Shown: positions 36,528 to 48,961 of the stretch, piece by piece
Numbering within the stretch: position 1 is the first letter of the stretch
Layout: every line of letters starts with the position of its first letter
Source of the DNA: Terana coerulea
Taxonomy: Eukaryota > Basidiomycota > Agaricomycetes > Polyporales > Phanerochaetaceae
Direction of reading: 5' to 3'
Assembly (NCBI GenBank): GCA_024811115.1
Contig: JAKOGH010001191.1
Location: 62,001-126,000 of the forward strand
DNA length: 64,000 nt
The notes under the pieces: model-generated
What the model was told of the DNA's origin: nothing
The model's database searches: none
The model's input: the letters and a program-made list of their open reading frames with translations, nothing else
Translations under genes and position numbers: made by a program

Positions 36528-37520
36528 TTAGACAACGACACCAGCCTCCTGAGCCTTGGTGGGGCGGGCGACGGCGCCGGCGTCGGTGTACTTGCCGGAG
36601 CGGAAGCCAAAGCTCTCGTAGTCGACGGTGCGGAGTTGGAAGAGGAAGAAGATGAGGAAGAGGGGGCCGGTGATGGTGTCGAGGATACCGTACCAGATCA
36701 TCTCCGAGGTAGGGGAGATGACGTTGGCGCCCTCGGACAGGGCCCAACAGATGGGGTATGTGAGGAGCATGAACGAAAGGTACCCGGCGGAAAGGAGGTA
36801 GCCCTTGCGGAAGACACCGTTGGCGGCGAAGTTGGTAGCGGGGCCGTGAAGGAGCAGCGAGTACCTAAATACGTGTCGTCAGTGTGGGCTACATAGTGGT
36901 AATCAAGCGTAGCGGAGACGTACCAAACATAGAAGAGAGCGACGGAGCCGAAGGTGAAGTAACCCCACTTGTAGGTGCTGTGGACAAGCGCACCGACCAG
37001 GCCGGAGATGACAACGACGATGCCGAAGAAGAGGGTAGTGGCAATGTCAGACAGCGAGAGACCGGTGGCGAGGAGAACCGACAAGAGCAGGAGCGGGAAG
37101 GTGATGAACCATTGGATGTACCTCACATACTGTAGCGCCTTAGTCAGAACAAGCTGAGCTAAGTGTATCGGTAAGCACGTACCCAGATCTGGCGAGTAGC
37201 TCCTCCGCCACGGAACTCAGTCGAGATGGGGGTCGAACCGAGGTCGGATGCCATGGAGAAGTACGCGAGACTCTGGACGGTGAGGATGATGATAGCCAGC
37301 TGGTGGAAGAGACGGGTGCCGCGGGGACGCTAAAGCCAAGGGCATGAGCTCGGTACCGCAGCCGACATTTCAGGATGTACTTACGAGGAAGTTCAAAGCA
37401 ATGGTAACCAACAGAGTCAAAGCGGAAACGGAGAACGCAGCCCACAGCCAGTCCGAGCCGTGAGTGCTAATGTGGAGGAGTCGCATTGGGAGGGTTGAGG
37501 TCCAGAGCGTGGTTTCCCAT
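36528..37520 (-). CDS. HSP30/YRO2-type opsin-related membrane protein, copy 1
   Basis: Four exons (37520-37385, 37329-37183, 37129-36924, 36864-36528); exons 2 and 3 have the same lengths as in the second copy at 42.5 kb. The protein aligns with microbial rhodopsins: helix C reads RYIQWFITFPLLLLS, matching RYADWLFTTPLLLLD of bacteriorhodopsin. The retinal-binding lysine of helix G is replaced (SEMIWYGILDTITGPLF), so no Schiff base can form and it is probably not a light-driven pump. HSP30/YRO2/MRH1 proteins are plasma-membrane stress proteins. ATG 37520 (MGNHALDLNPP) needs one frame correction before HISTHGSDWLW; the in-frame ATG at 37486 (MRLLHISTHGS) is the alternative. The C terminus ends QEAGVVV. 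Confidence 0.8.
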
Positions 37521-37636
37521 GACTGCTGTTTTGTGGTTGTCGAGGTGGGGGCGGAGAGGTTGAGGAGGGGGCTCCGAAGAGGTGAGAGGTGTTGATGAGT
37601 AGAACACTGAGGACTGGACGAGGATTCAGCCCCACC

Positions 37637-37642
37637 TTTATA
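37637..37642 (-). promoter_or_regulatory. TATA box of opsin-related copy 1
   Basis: TATAAA on the minus strand, about 120 bases before the start codon at 37520. Confidence 0.4.
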
Positions 37643-38799
37643 CACGGAGCAGACAGGGACCTTACTGTAAGCGTTCTCCCCGCCCTGCAAGCGTATCCGG
37701 ATGGAAGCCCTTTGCCATGTGAGGCCGAACCCTCCTATGCCCGCTCGAGTTAGCCTATGGCGCCGGCTCACGCACGGCGGACGCGTGTTGCGTCATGAGA
37801 TGAATACAGTACGCACACTGCCGGAGAAGACGCGGCTGTCACGATATTCTCGTCATGAATAATGCTCGTCGGACGTCGGTCCTCGAACGGCCTACGCGGG
37901 CTACGTCGGGCGCCACAAAGCCGCCGCTTCGGCGTTCTGACCAGCCCTAGCAAAAAGAAGGCAATTTCAACGAAAATCCGCAAATCCTTTCCCGCTGCAT
38001 AGGATGCGCCCAAGCGCAGTAGTAGGCCGAGCCACAGCAGCTTCTATGAAGGGCAGGTCTTGGGATAGTTGCCTCGAGATTCTGTAGACGCCTCCGATTG
38101 TCCGAGACCTAAAGACGCTCACACGCGGCGCAGAGACTGTGAAGCATGAAACTCTAATCCTGCGACACCTGGTTCTAGTTCAGCGGTGGTCAGCGCCGGG
38201 ATCCCAAGCGGGTGCAGCTGACTGACAGTGTCCGAGATATGACTCACAGGACGAATATCAAGGCGAATGCCGGCGCATCCGAAGCACGGCCAGTTGGCTA
38301 GATTACGCATTCGAACGGCGGGATTCTGCATTCTGTGAAACTGTGCGCTGAGAAAACATTCGAAGACCGTGAGTAGCCTGTTCCAGTGCAGGCTGGGCGG
38401 CGGAGCACGTAAGGGATCATCAAGGGTTGCGAGGAAGCTTTAGGCAGGTAGAGTGGGCCAGCGTAGGGCGAAGCTTCCGGCTGCCACGAGAGCCGCTCTA
38501 CGGGAGTCCGTAAAGCGCACAACGGGCGAACTTGAATGGAGCCTACGCCACAGCATTCACAACAAAGTTCGAGGGCGCAAGCCGACGTTCAATCTCTGAA
38601 CGGACGCACTATTCTTGGTCATCTGTTGTGCACCGGGGGTCGTCCCGACACTGCAACGGACTGTTCAGCACGTCGAACAGGGTGAGGCCCGGCGTGTGGG
38701 GACAGCAATAGCACAGATTGCACGCGGATTACAACAGCGAGTAGCGGAAAAAGCAACGATGAATGACTGGGAATGCGATATGTTGGGTCCCGACTTTGC
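37643..38799. other. Intergenic between opsin-related copy 1 and the CHY gene
   Basis: About 1.1 kb with no supported gene, RNA or repeat. The CHY gene ends at 38800. Confidence 0.4.
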
Positions 38800-39533
38800 C
38801 TAGCCCAGTCGGTCAGTCGTGTCTTGCGAAAATATAGACCGGGAAGGATCTTCCTGCACTCTCTCATCCTTGAACATTCTGAATACGGCACAGACACGTA
38901 TGTCAGAAGTTGAAAAAGTTGGTAACAAAAATGATTCATACCGGGCATTAATACGGGGATCATCACCCTCCACACCAAGTACGGCTTGTGGTGTCTTCGC
39001 CTCGACGACCTATACGAAAATGTCCGGGGCATGTCAGAAGACAGCGGGCGCGTCACGGAGCACTTAGCATGTAAGTAGGATGCAGGGCAGCGGTGTATCC
39101 AATGATAGCAGGGTCGCAGACAGCGAGGAAACAGCAGGTGATACACGAGAACAAGACGTGGATACGCACGTAGTGGTTATCGCAATGTGGGCAATACTCA
39201 TCGCTCTCCTCGTACGCTGACATGTCCTTCCGGAATGCCTTCTTGCATTTCTTGCACATGAAGGCCATCTCGTTTGTTTTGCGCAACCCGTGGTCCTGTG
39301 CCTCGGCGTGGCACTCTGCACAGTCATACCACTGCTTGCAGCACGGCGCACGTATAGACACCTGAGCGTTCAGGATGTGTTTACTGTGCGATGACGGTAA
39401 GTTCATTGAGAACAGCTTAGAGCACAAGCTATGTACACCAGGACCGCTCATGCCCGCCAAATCATCTCAGGTCGCGGTCGCCAAATGATGCAGATCCTGG
39501 TTCAGAGGGCGGAGAAAGTGGGACTGACCACAT
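38800..39533 (-). CDS. Short CHY zinc-finger protein
   Basis: A two-residue start exon (ATG at 39531-39533, splitting MC) followed by KHILNAQVSIRAPCC gives the usual MCKHILNAQ start. The metal-binding pattern is CCKQWYDCAECHAEAQDHGL, FMCKKCKKAFRKDM and YCPHCDNHY, the CHY zinc finger (several Cys-x2-Cys pairs plus His). A last exon carries MFKDERVQEDPSRSIF and ends DTTDRLG with TAG at 38800. The family includes Hot13-like and other cytosolic or mitochondrial zinc proteins. Biochemical role is inferred only from the fold. The first junction (GTCAGT donor, intron of about 160 bases) is weaker than the others. Confidence 0.7.
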
Positions 39534-39942
39534 CGTGAAGTGCGTGGGTATAATCGTAGAGGTGTGAGATGGTCGTCTAGAGCAAGCCCCGAGAAGTTCG
39601 CCAGCCAGAGGTCACGATGCCAAAAAGCGGCATATGTCAAGCGGGAGTGTTTCCCCGACTGATACCTGCCTCTTTCCTTTTGACCATCTCTTTCCTCTTG
39701 CTCACGATTCACCACGATCCTTGAAAGTGGTGCATATTGCCTGGCGGGCGGAAGGTCGATAAGAGTGGCGAAATGCAAGCCTGATACAGCCTGATACAAG
39801 TTCGCCACGAGGCGCTGAGAACTGACGGCAGGCCTTGGCCGTCGACGACAACCCTCGCCTTTCCCCCCCTTTCCTCGCCAACGACGGCCTCTGCTTGGCT
39901 CTGCGCCCAGGCCAATATTCCTGTGCATCACTTTGCGGGCGG

Positions 39943-41707
39943 ATGGCGTGCACCCCGACGCCAACAGCCACGCAGTATGCCACTATCGGGAGCACAAGCA
40001 CGTCCAACACCTTTACGGAGAGCGTGACGACCATCCCGTCTGTGGTCACCACGCTGACCAGTGCAGTCTGCACGCCGACAGGGACAGATGAGACGGGCGC
40101 GGATGAGACGGCATGCGTGTCGGGGGAAACAACGGTTGTGTCTACGGTAAATGGTACGTGCACTTACTCTTTGAAATTTCGCTTCGTGGGGTTCTTTTCG
40201 AGGATTTCAATTTTTCCACTGTGAGGGTGTTGCTTTTATCTTTCAGTTGGAGTACTAGATGAATGTCGGAGACTCCTTCTGTTAGCTATGTTGTAGCAGT
40301 GAAGATCAACATTGTTTTGGCATGATCTGCACCGTCCCGTTGTGTGTCTTGAGGGCTCTGGTCTTGGGAACGTTAACACTCCGTTCTGTTACAGCTGGTG
40401 GGCCCACTACAGTACAAGTACCAGTGCAAATAGTGTATGAAGTCTCAAACGTGGTGCCAACCGCGACATTATTTGCGCCGTGCTCAAGCCTTCCACCGTC
40501 GCCTCTACCACCACCTGCAAATAATCCGCCGCCCGGAGATGGGTCGTCTAACACCAATACTACCAACCCGGTGTCCCCTCCCCCGCCGACATCCCGTAAC
40601 ACATCGTCTTCTCAACCGTCTTTCGTAACGACAGTGATTACTCCTGCACCTTCGGTGGTGACATCCTCACTGTCGAGTACACGCGCAGATGGCTCTGTTA
40701 TAGTGGTCTTGACAACTATGACTAACACTTTTCCACCGACATCTGTGGCCATTCCCGCTACACCTGGTGCAGATGCTGGTCAAGGCTCTAACCATGGCGG
40801 TGGCTCCAGCTTTATCGGCCCAGTAGTCGGCGGCATCCTTGGCGGGTTCTTTGGTCTGATAGGTGTTGTGGTCGCGATATACTGTTTGTGGTACGTCTCA
40901 TGCAGATCATTGGGTAACTGTAAACAAGTCTAATTCATACTTCAGGCGGCACCGCAGCATGCTGGTTAGGTCTAGACCGCCGACGCCAGACGAACCCGCA
41001 ATGCAATACAGATCCCGACCAGGTTCTGGGACACTTAACGGGGACGTTGCAGAGCCCAAACCGTATCACTATGGTGGAATCGGGAGCAGGAACTCGCATG
41101 CCTCGTCGTCTCGACCAAGCTCTCCACGTGCACAATCGCCTCCGGGTACACCGCGGCCAGGATCATTGTACGACCCTCTGAGCCCCCGGCTGAGCTTTCC
41201 CCAAAGCGGAGCGCCGTCACCTCCTGTATACGCCAGTACAGCGATATCTCCGGGACTCAGCACACCGCCCTCACGTGCGTCGACGCCAGGTCATTTCTAC
41301 TCCCAGTCACAGAATGTGCCACCTCGGCGTTCACGCGACAATCGTGGCCTCGATATGCCGGCGATGATGAGCCCGACAACCCTGAGTCTCCTGGACCTGC
41401 CATTCGGAGGGAAAGAAGGCCATCGAGGCTGTCGTTGACGTTGTCGACGTGGGAGGGTACCAGCGAGGGCATTTCTGGAAGACCGCCAAGTGCCAGCCGC
41501 CGAAGCACTTCTACAAGCTTGAATGGCGGCGGTGCAGATGTGGTGAGAAGTGAAAGTTTCAGCACGGATGCGCATGTAGTGCCACGAGCGGCGTCGAGGA
41601 AGCACGTTGTTTGTAGTCAACTCGGAGGATCACCCACCACATTCAGCACCTCCGGGATAACGTTAGATATCCCTTCACCGCACTCTTTCCGTTTTGTTAG
41701 ACTCTAG
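39943..41707 (+). CDS. Ser/Thr-rich single-pass membrane protein (cell-wall-sensor-like)
   Basis: Exons 39943-40153, 40395-40890 and 40946 onward. The extracellular part is dense in Ser, Thr and Pro (TTIPSVVTTLTSAVC, SSNTNTTNPVSPPPPTS), typical of O-mannosylated stalks. One clear helix spans the membrane (GPVVGGILGGFFGLIGVV), and the inside is a basic Ser/Pro-rich tail (SHASSSRPSSPRAQSPPG). The architecture resembles Mid2/Wsc- or SKG6-type surface proteins that report cell-wall stress, but no sequence motif proves this. The last block switches frame near 41335 (RRSRDNR to DEPDNPESPGP) and the new frame ends FRFVRL at 41707. ATG 39943 starts MACTPTPTAT; a frame without ATG continues upstream. 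Confidence 0.6.
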
Positions 41708-42542
41708 AATGCATATGGACGGTCCTCTCCTTGTTTTCTCGTATCGCAGTCCGTAAATTCTTCTGCCATATTTAGCTCCCTGCATCGTATTCCATATTCC
41801 TGCTGTGAACACGCGGACTTTAAGTACTTAGCCCCTTAATATTCCTTTGTGTAGTCGCGAAATTCTCGAGTGCGCCTCATGTCCCTCCTTGTGTTTAATG
41901 TTCACTTATCCTTCCTACTTCCAGTGTATGAGCGAACACTGCGCCTTCCAAAGCAGGATGCTCGTCGCTCGATCGTGATGATGGTCGAGTAAACGCCGCC
42001 GCCCGGACTGCGACGGGTATGTTCGGGGTGCTGACTCTAGCTCGCAATAAGCTATGGGAAAGTCCGAGAATAAGTCTTCGACCGACGTCTGGTATCACTC
42101 CGGTCCGAGGACACCTGGCCCGCCTGGCCAAGGTCCGCGGACGCGCTGTATTGTCTGTCGAACTCTCGACGTCGTACGCCGTGTCGGCCGACAGCGCGAA
42201 CTGTGAGTAATAGACTTCGTTCGACGCTCGCATTACTCTAGACAGCTTCCAGATGCTCGCGGCATGCAGAATGCAGACTAAGTTCGTGCGCGGTAAGCTC
42301 AGCGTAATCGAGCACACCAGGGTTCAGGCCGCGCTCACCGTGCGAGGCGTTCCGAGGATAGGTACGGTAAGCTGTCCCGCGAATGCGACGGACATATATA
42401 CTCAGGACAGACGACCAGAGACTCCCCATCCTCCTCAACAACATCCGCTCATAGGTAGAGCGCAAGCTACTATCCGGGTTCAGATCCCTTCAGCTCTCCA
42501 GCCGCTCCTCCCTTCCCGCCAACACCCCTTCCCGTCACGATC
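41708..42542. other. Intergenic, includes promoter of opsin-related copy 2
   Basis: No gene seen. A TATATAC run lies near 42395, about 150 bases before the start at 42543. Confidence 0.4.
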
Positions 42543-43580
42543 ATGTACGTCGCCCCAGAGGTCATCCTGCGCCGGGGCAACGAGGCCGTCGGTCTCAACC
42601 CTCCCACCGCGCAAGAGCACATCAGCACACATGCCTCCGACTGGCTGTGGGCTGCGTTCTCTCTGATTTCATTGGCGACCGTGGTTATGTCTGTCTTCAC
42701 TTTCATGGTGAGTGCCTCTACTAGCTGTGCGGCTCGCTAGAGCTGATTCGTATGTGTGTTGTACAGAGGCCAAGAGGCAAACGTCTCTTCCACCAAATTG
42801 GTCTCATGATTCTTGTCACCACCATGCTCTCCTATTTCTCCATGGCATCCGACTTAGGCTCTACTCCCATCGTCACTGAGTTCCGCGGCCAGGGTCAGAC
42901 TAGGCAGATCTGGGTACGTACTTTATCTCTCGTTCAAGCCACCTCACAGCACATCTTAATATTGCATTTCCTTTAGTATGTCCGATACATCCAGTGGTTC
43001 ATTACCCTGCCGCTCCTGCTGCTCGAGCTCCTGCTCGCAACGGGGCTTTCAGTGTCTGACATCACTTTGACGGCCTTCGTCGGCTCTTTCCTCTCCGTCA
43101 TGGGCCTTGTCGGTGCTCTCGTCCCGAGCACCTACAAGTGGGGTTACTACGTCTTCGGTGCCGTTGCGATGATCTACATTTGGTAAGCTCAGCCATTGTC
43201 GGCGTCCTAATGTTCATTGCACAGACACTCACGCGTTTCTCCGTAGGTGGGTCCTCCTCTGGCAGGCTCCGCGCCGCACCTTCGCCGAAGCGGGCACTCT
43301 GCGCAAGGGCTACATCCTCTCCTCCGCCTACCTCGCCTTCATGCTCATCACGTACCCGATCTGCTGGGCCCTCTCCGAGGGCGCGAACGTCATCTCGCCC
43401 AGCTCCGAGATGATTTGGTACGGCATCCTCGACATCATCGCGGGCCCGCTCTTCCTGTTCTTCTTCCTCTGGGAGCTCCGCGGCGTCGACTACCACACCT
43501 TTGGCTTGCACTCGGGCAAGTACACCGACGTCCACTCCCACCCTGGTTCCGAGAAGTCCACGGCTCCGATCAATGCTTGA
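42543..43580 (+). CDS. HSP30/YRO2-type opsin-related membrane protein, copy 2
   Basis: Exons 42543-42707, 42767-42913, 42977-43182 and 43247-43580 join in phase to 283 residues with no frame break. Seven hydrophobic helices. Helix C is RYIQWFITLPLLLLE, so the bacteriorhodopsin counter-ion D85 is Gln and the donor D96 is Glu (Ser in copy 1). Helix G has WYGILDIIAGPLFL and no lysine. A conserved YPICWALSEGANVISP motif is shared with copy 1. It should sit in the plasma membrane and be stress induced, by analogy with HSP30/YRO2. The opposite orientation and 5-kb separation suggest duplication followed by inversion. Confidence 0.88.
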
Positions 43581-43890
43581 ATGGCGTTGACCCTTCGCAC
43601 ATCCCAACTCCTAATGCTTTCATGACCATGCACGAGTTACGACCTTGATACGATTCCGTGAAAACACATTCGCTCTCATTTCTGCGTATACTACTCATTT
43701 TGTTTCGCAAATTCGTAATCTTGTAGTGTAGCATTGTACTGTACGATTCGGCTCTAATGAGTAATCCATTCGTCGGGAACCGGGGAAACTCAAAAGTGCG
43801 CAAAAGTGATCAAGTTGTACAGGGAAGGCAAATGAATACAGAATGGCATACGAGCATTTAATAGAACAGAAGGCTCTCCAGCTATTTGAA

Positions 43891-44970
43891 TCATTCATCG
43901 AACATGGACCCATCCATGCGAACACCCAGATTTTGCTTGATGTCCATGCCAAGCAGCTTCATCTTACCAGCCTGGATGAAGCTGTGTCAGTCGTAAATAT
44001 AGCAGTGGTACGCCAAGACGTACCTCAACACGCTCTGCCTGGACCTTCCTCAGCTCCATGAGCTGTTCTCTAGACATATACGTGTCCGTGTCCTTAGGCT
44101 TGCGCTTGTGGGTGCTCTGCAGCTGGCGGAGGTCGGCATTAGGATCATACCCGTCGTCTTGCGGCGGAAGATACTCTCCGGATCGCATGGCGGCCATACG
44201 GCGCTCGTACGATGTCATATCGTAGAACTTCTCGTGCGGTAACGTCGCTGTTCAAATCACACCGGAATTCAGTAACGTGCTTTGGGCCAAACGAAGATAG
44301 TGTACATACCGGTGTTGTAATCCTCTACGAACTTGGCGAACTCTTTCTTTGTCTGGTCTTTGGAGATGGTTTCTGGGTTGATTATCCGCTCCTCGACCAG
44401 CCATGCACGGAACTCTGGTTCCTTGCTATACAAGCTGCACTGACAGTGAGACATGTAAGCAATGCGAGCTATGAGTGACTCACTCAGTTTCAGTGATTAT
44501 ACCATACTTGCCCCATTGATGACCGGCAGCTCCGCTCTGCTTCTTCTTCTGCACAACCGTAGATATAACCGCCTGACAGAGCGTACGACACATGCATGCA
44601 CTCACCTTTTGTCTTTCTTCTCTTTCTTGCTCTTCTTCTTGTCCTTGTCTCTGCTCCTGCTTCGCTTCCGCTTCGAAGACTTGTGCTTCCGCTTGTGACG
44701 CCTCTCGTCCGACGAACTGGAGGATGAGCTCGAGACCGAGCGTGACCGCGACCGTGAAGGCGAATGGTCGCGGCCACGGTGCTTGCCCCGGTGGCGGTCG
44801 CTGCTCAACGAGCGAGACCTCGAGCGAGACCGTCTGCGATGTCTTGACCGCGATCTCCGTGGTGAAGCAGATCTTCGCACAGGGCTCCGCGAACGCCGCG
44901 AGCGATATTCTCTGTCGCGGTCCTCACGCCGGCCAGAGCCTTGGTCTCTCGAGCGTTCGCGTCGGGCCAT
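43891..44970 (-). CDS. SR-rich nuclear protein, SCI1-like
   Basis: The N-terminal half is Arg/Ser dipeptide rich (SRSPVRRSASPRRSRSRHR). The conserved C-terminal half reads QWGKYGIITET, YSKEPEFRAWLVEERI, SKDQTKKEFAKFVEDYNT, LPHEKFYDMTSYERRMAAM, EYLPPQDDGYDPNAD and LLGMDIKQNLGV. This pattern matches the conserved eukaryotic family of style cell-cycle inhibitor 1 and its splicing-associated relatives. Five exons; the stop TGA is at 43891. ATG 44970 (MARRERSRD) is the best start. The first exon ends KKEKKDK with an A run one base short (near 44602), otherwise it would splice in phase into KKKQSGAAG. Presumably nuclear, linked to RNA processing. Confidence 0.7.
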
Positions 44971-46104
44971 CTCGGTGCGACCGCTCACGACTGCGGCTTC
45001 GGTCTCTGCGATGTTCGTCTCCTCTGCTGGACATATGTAAGGCGAATCCTAGCAATGGTTAATGATACCACCCTCTATGTGGTAGGCGAGTGCACAGTAC
45101 CGTCTTCTGGTATAGCTTGTAAATCAGGAGTGAGCCTGACTTGAACGTCGAGGACGAAGGGAACGTGGATAATAGACGCGCACTTCTTGCACGTTGCTTC
45201 GCTCCCGCCTTCCTTCCTTAAGAGGATAAGAGGCGCATCAAACTTTGTAGAATTTCGGTCAGATTTAGAATCAAGCAATTTTGGTAGCACACGGCCGCAC
45301 ACTGCTTAGTGCTTGTGATTTACTCCGGAGGATCGTATGCAGAGGCCTCTTGCAGTAATATATACATTGCAGTGCATGTGCAGAACCCTGAAAGCATACC
45401 ACAGCAATATTTGAGAAGATTCATGGCGAAGCACATCATCCAAAAGCAATGCATGCTTTTACATTGAGATGCCAACGCCACATCTCAAACGGTAAAAGGA
45501 GTAAAAGTATGTATAATCAATTTGTATTGACTCCTAGCGACTACAATGCGTACTCTACAATACACAGAGGCCACATCCTGAAGGTAATCCATCAGACGGA
45601 CGCTCAACCCGCTGGCGAACCTCCTGTGCGGCCGAAACCGGCGCGCACTGGTGGATCGCCAAACGTCCTCGAGACCCGCCCAAAGACGGGCCGTGTTCTC
45701 GGTATGACGGGCGAGCGCGGATGTCATCGACTGGACTTGAAGGATGTGGCATGTGTAAACATGCGAGACTCGAGTTAGAAACTATAAAATAGATCCTAGC
45801 TGAGTATGTTCTGAGGAAACAGCGAAGGGCGGGGCGCAGGCTTTATGGCGTTGTGTTTAGGGCAGGTTTTTCTGAACGGCGCTTAAGCCTTCTACCGCAG
45901 CGGCGCAGCCCGCCGGAACAGCTACGAAACCGCAGTGTTGCACTAATGAGAGGGCGGTAAACACGAGACGCAATGTAAAGCAGGTAGAGCGTGAGGGATA
46001 TGTTATTATTTAGCCAAATGTTCCACTAAGATCTAAGGAATGTCTGTATGTCCGCAACATATCTATATATCCACAACAGCAAGTCGCGAGGAACCACGAT
46101 ACAG
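44971..46104. other. Intergenic
   Basis: Just over 1.1 kb between two minus-strand genes. Short frames only; a plus-strand frame at 45449-45778 has no recognisable domain. Confidence 0.4.
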
Positions 46105-47817
46105 TTACCTAGTCTTCCTGCTCTCATCACCCTGCCCGAGGATAACCTCGCTCTCAATCGTGACTCTCCCACTCGCCTCCAGACGCTTCACGATTACGTC
46201 ACCCAAGGCCGTGGCGGGGGTGAGGATACCGCCCTCCTTCGCGATTTCAGGCAGCTCGGAACGGTGCAGCAGGATGGACAGCGCAGACTCGGCGACCATC
46301 ACTGCAAGAAACGGAGGATGTATGAGGACATGCATGGTATGAAGAGCGGTGTCCGAAAGACTTGCCAGAGGTGAGAGCGTATCCGGGGTCTCCCTTTCCG
46401 CTGAATTTCGTGCGGACGTGGGTTTGGGGCTTCGAGGGCGCCGCGACGGACGAGGTGACGTTCGTCAGCTTGAGGTAGCCCTCTCTGCGTGTCCTGGTGC
46501 GAACTCATATCAGCTGACGTCAAAGGCAGCATGGGTCAAAACGCACTTCTCAGAAGGACCTTCACCAGACTGAGGCAGGAGTCTTTTCAGAATCCAACGG
46601 AACTATCCAAGCAGGCCATGTCAGCGAAGCACTCAGCGGGTGTAGTGTATTATGGGAGCTCACTGGTGGGAACATGAGGAACAGTGCGCTGAAGGCCAGG
46701 CCAACGCTCAAGAGAATTGATGAGAGTTTGTTGGGCATCACCATGAACTCTTCGTATTTGAACTTTGGGCCGTACGCGCGAACGCGAGCGTCTTTGGAGG
46801 TCGTCTCCATCGCCTATATCACGGGTACGTGCCCATATGTTACCCTGGCTTGAAGGTGAATTCAGCTGCATGACTTACGCGGAGTTCATTGAGTCCCCAT
46901 GACCGCTGAACGATAAGGCGGTCTGCGCCGGCCATGATGTATAAACCTCCGTATACAGGCGGTGTGGAGAATGGCAACGTGTATAGTAGTCTGCGACCCG
47001 GTTGTTTCGGGCCTGTTAAGCCTAGACATCGAGATAGCCGTCAGGATATGGCAGCTGCTATTCTGGAAAATATAGTGCCCTCACCAGTGCTCAACGCGAA
47101 GCTTCGCCCCCTGCACGCATTTTCTCTCGAGGAACTTCTTCCAGCATGGTGAACATAGTCGCAAATGTCCCGCCCGACATGCCGCCTTTGACCTCCATAC
47201 CAGTCACAGACGCGTCAATATCCGTCTCGGAGCCCGCGAAGGCCTTTCAGCGTCTTGTTGCTGGCATACACCACGATGTCCGCAGGCAGGGAGTCCATCC
47301 CGCAGGATGGAATGATGACGGCATGGGTCTTGGTAGCGAGGTAGTCGCATCTATTTCGGAAGAGTCAGCACCGCAACAACGAGCAGCCCCAGACTGAGTA
47401 GCACTCACTCCAATATGATGTCTCGTATCCAGTGAGGCTCACCGGTGATGTCTACATAATGCACACCATGCCGTGCGCAAGCCCTACAAGCACACTATAA
47501 GTGTGAGCAGCACCAGACATTACACCATTCACGCACTTGACGACTGCCGTCCCCCATCGCCAGTACGGTCCCACAGTGTTAATGACGACCTTCGCCTGCT
47601 GTACCACCTGGTCCACCTCCTCCGCCTTCGTCACGTCCACAACAAAGTCTTTTACGCCTGCATCCAGTCGTAACTTGCTCTTCAAGCTATCGAGCTTGCT
47701 GCGGGAACGTCCCGCGATTCCAAGCGTGAATGAGGAACGCTCTGGATGTGTGGCGAGGTATTCGGCGATGAGCTGGCCTGTGAAGCCCGTCGCTCCGAGA
47801 ACGATCACGTCGGCCAT
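46105..47817 (-). CDS. Saccharopine-dehydrogenase-like oxidoreductase (SCCPDH type)
   Basis: The N terminus MADVIVLGATGFTGQLIAEY has the dinucleotide fold GATGFTG, then VVINTVGPYWRWG and a conserved PSCGMDSLPADIVVY. A hydrophobic helix (SIILLSVGLAFSALFLMFP-like, near residues 290-310) and a C-terminal ILTPATALGDVIVKRL complete the family pattern. These proteins resemble saccharopine dehydrogenase but usually lack that activity; the human homologue is on lipid droplets and other membranes, so a lipid-linked role is possible. About seven exons, one of which uses a GC-AG intron (46302-46365). Frame breaks: an extra A in LKAFAGSE near 47250 and a missing base near 47100 (GESFALSTG). Confidence 0.78.
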
Positions 47818-48961
47818 TAGCTCGGCAATTATTCTAGAGAATTAAGGGATTTTCAGGGGGTACGGTCGTCGCGTTGTTGGTGTCGAGGTAGGGCGAGGCC
47901 GCGCTGCGGCGGGCGTGCAAAGCGGACGCGTAGCTCGGTGACGTTGAGCCACGTGGTACATTGATGCGCCCCTGAGCTCCTCCCGACGCAGCGGCGCTAA
48001 GCAACCTTGTCGTCTGACTCGGTCCTTCCGCCAGATCCCCATTTAAGTTCTCAGCATCTGTTGTCTTCTTGCACGTATCCCATACCACTACCCCTGACGT
48101 TTCTATATGCTGCATCCACTTCCTACGCTTCGCGATCACAGACGGAGGCAACACGGAGAGACAAGGCCGGCTACGTGCATATGCACAGGGCGTCGACGAG
48201 CATTGGCGAGCACGCTCTACTCATGACCCGGGTCGCATTTGGCCAGCAGACCCTGCCCAGAGCTATGGGCCTATAGAATGCCCTCATGGTCCATTGGCCA
48301 CGGAGAAGGTGACATCTCAGCTCACTCACAATCTTGTGCGCGAGCCTGGCGCTTCGGGAACATGACAGACGCAAGCTGGCGACGGCGTCGACGACGCCAG
48401 GGCGCCACACTATTGCGCTACGGGGCTCGGGGAGTGTCTGCGCCGGCCACAGCGTCGTAAGCAGCCCCGCTTTCGGACAGTATTATTGCGGATGTTAACA
48501 TTTTTCTCAATAAATCGGAGGCAATTTTTCTGTAGGCCCGCGGTTCCGCCAAGGCCCCGGCCGGCTTGGCATCGATTCCAACCCATTACGGGCGGGCGGC
48601 GGCGCTGGCGCACACAGACGTCCACACGCCGTCCGATGCGACCAGGAACCCCCAAGAACCTCCGAGAGTGATCTAATGGGCGATCCGGACACTATGGAAG
48701 AATTTTCATTCGCTCGGATGACGGGGCGGGGCGGAAGCTGCGGTTTTTTTGCAAGTTTTCTACCTCGAGTCCAGGGCGGCCTCTCCGGTTCGCCAAGACA
48801 TCGTGTCCATATGCTTTCTCCAGCTTATCGAGCCGCTGTGGAGGCTTCCGGAGCCGTTGCGTTTTGGTACATAAAAGACTGCCCGGACTCGGATCGTCTC
48901 GTGCCCTTGCCTTTGCCACATCTCACACGTCCCCGCCTCCAGGCCCCCAGCGTTTCCCGCC
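47818..48961. other. Divergent promoter region
   Basis: About 1.1 kb between the SCCPDH-like start (47817) and the peptide transporter start (48962). No gene is supported. Confidence 0.45.
48869..48877 (+). promoter_or_regulatory. TATA-like element of the peptide transporter
   Basis: ACATAAAAG about 90 bases before the ATG at 48962. Confidence 0.4.

Noticed and set aside
42465..42495. A GGGTTCAGATCCC sequence resembling a tRNA T-arm
   Set aside because: No matching acceptor stem or anticodon arm could be placed around it.
36528..43580. Opsin-related pair as light-driven pumps or photoreceptors
   Set aside because: The helix G lysine needed to bind retinal is absent in both.
45449..45778. 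Plus-strand frame of about 110 residues
   Set aside because: Composition and lack of introns or homology suggest chance.
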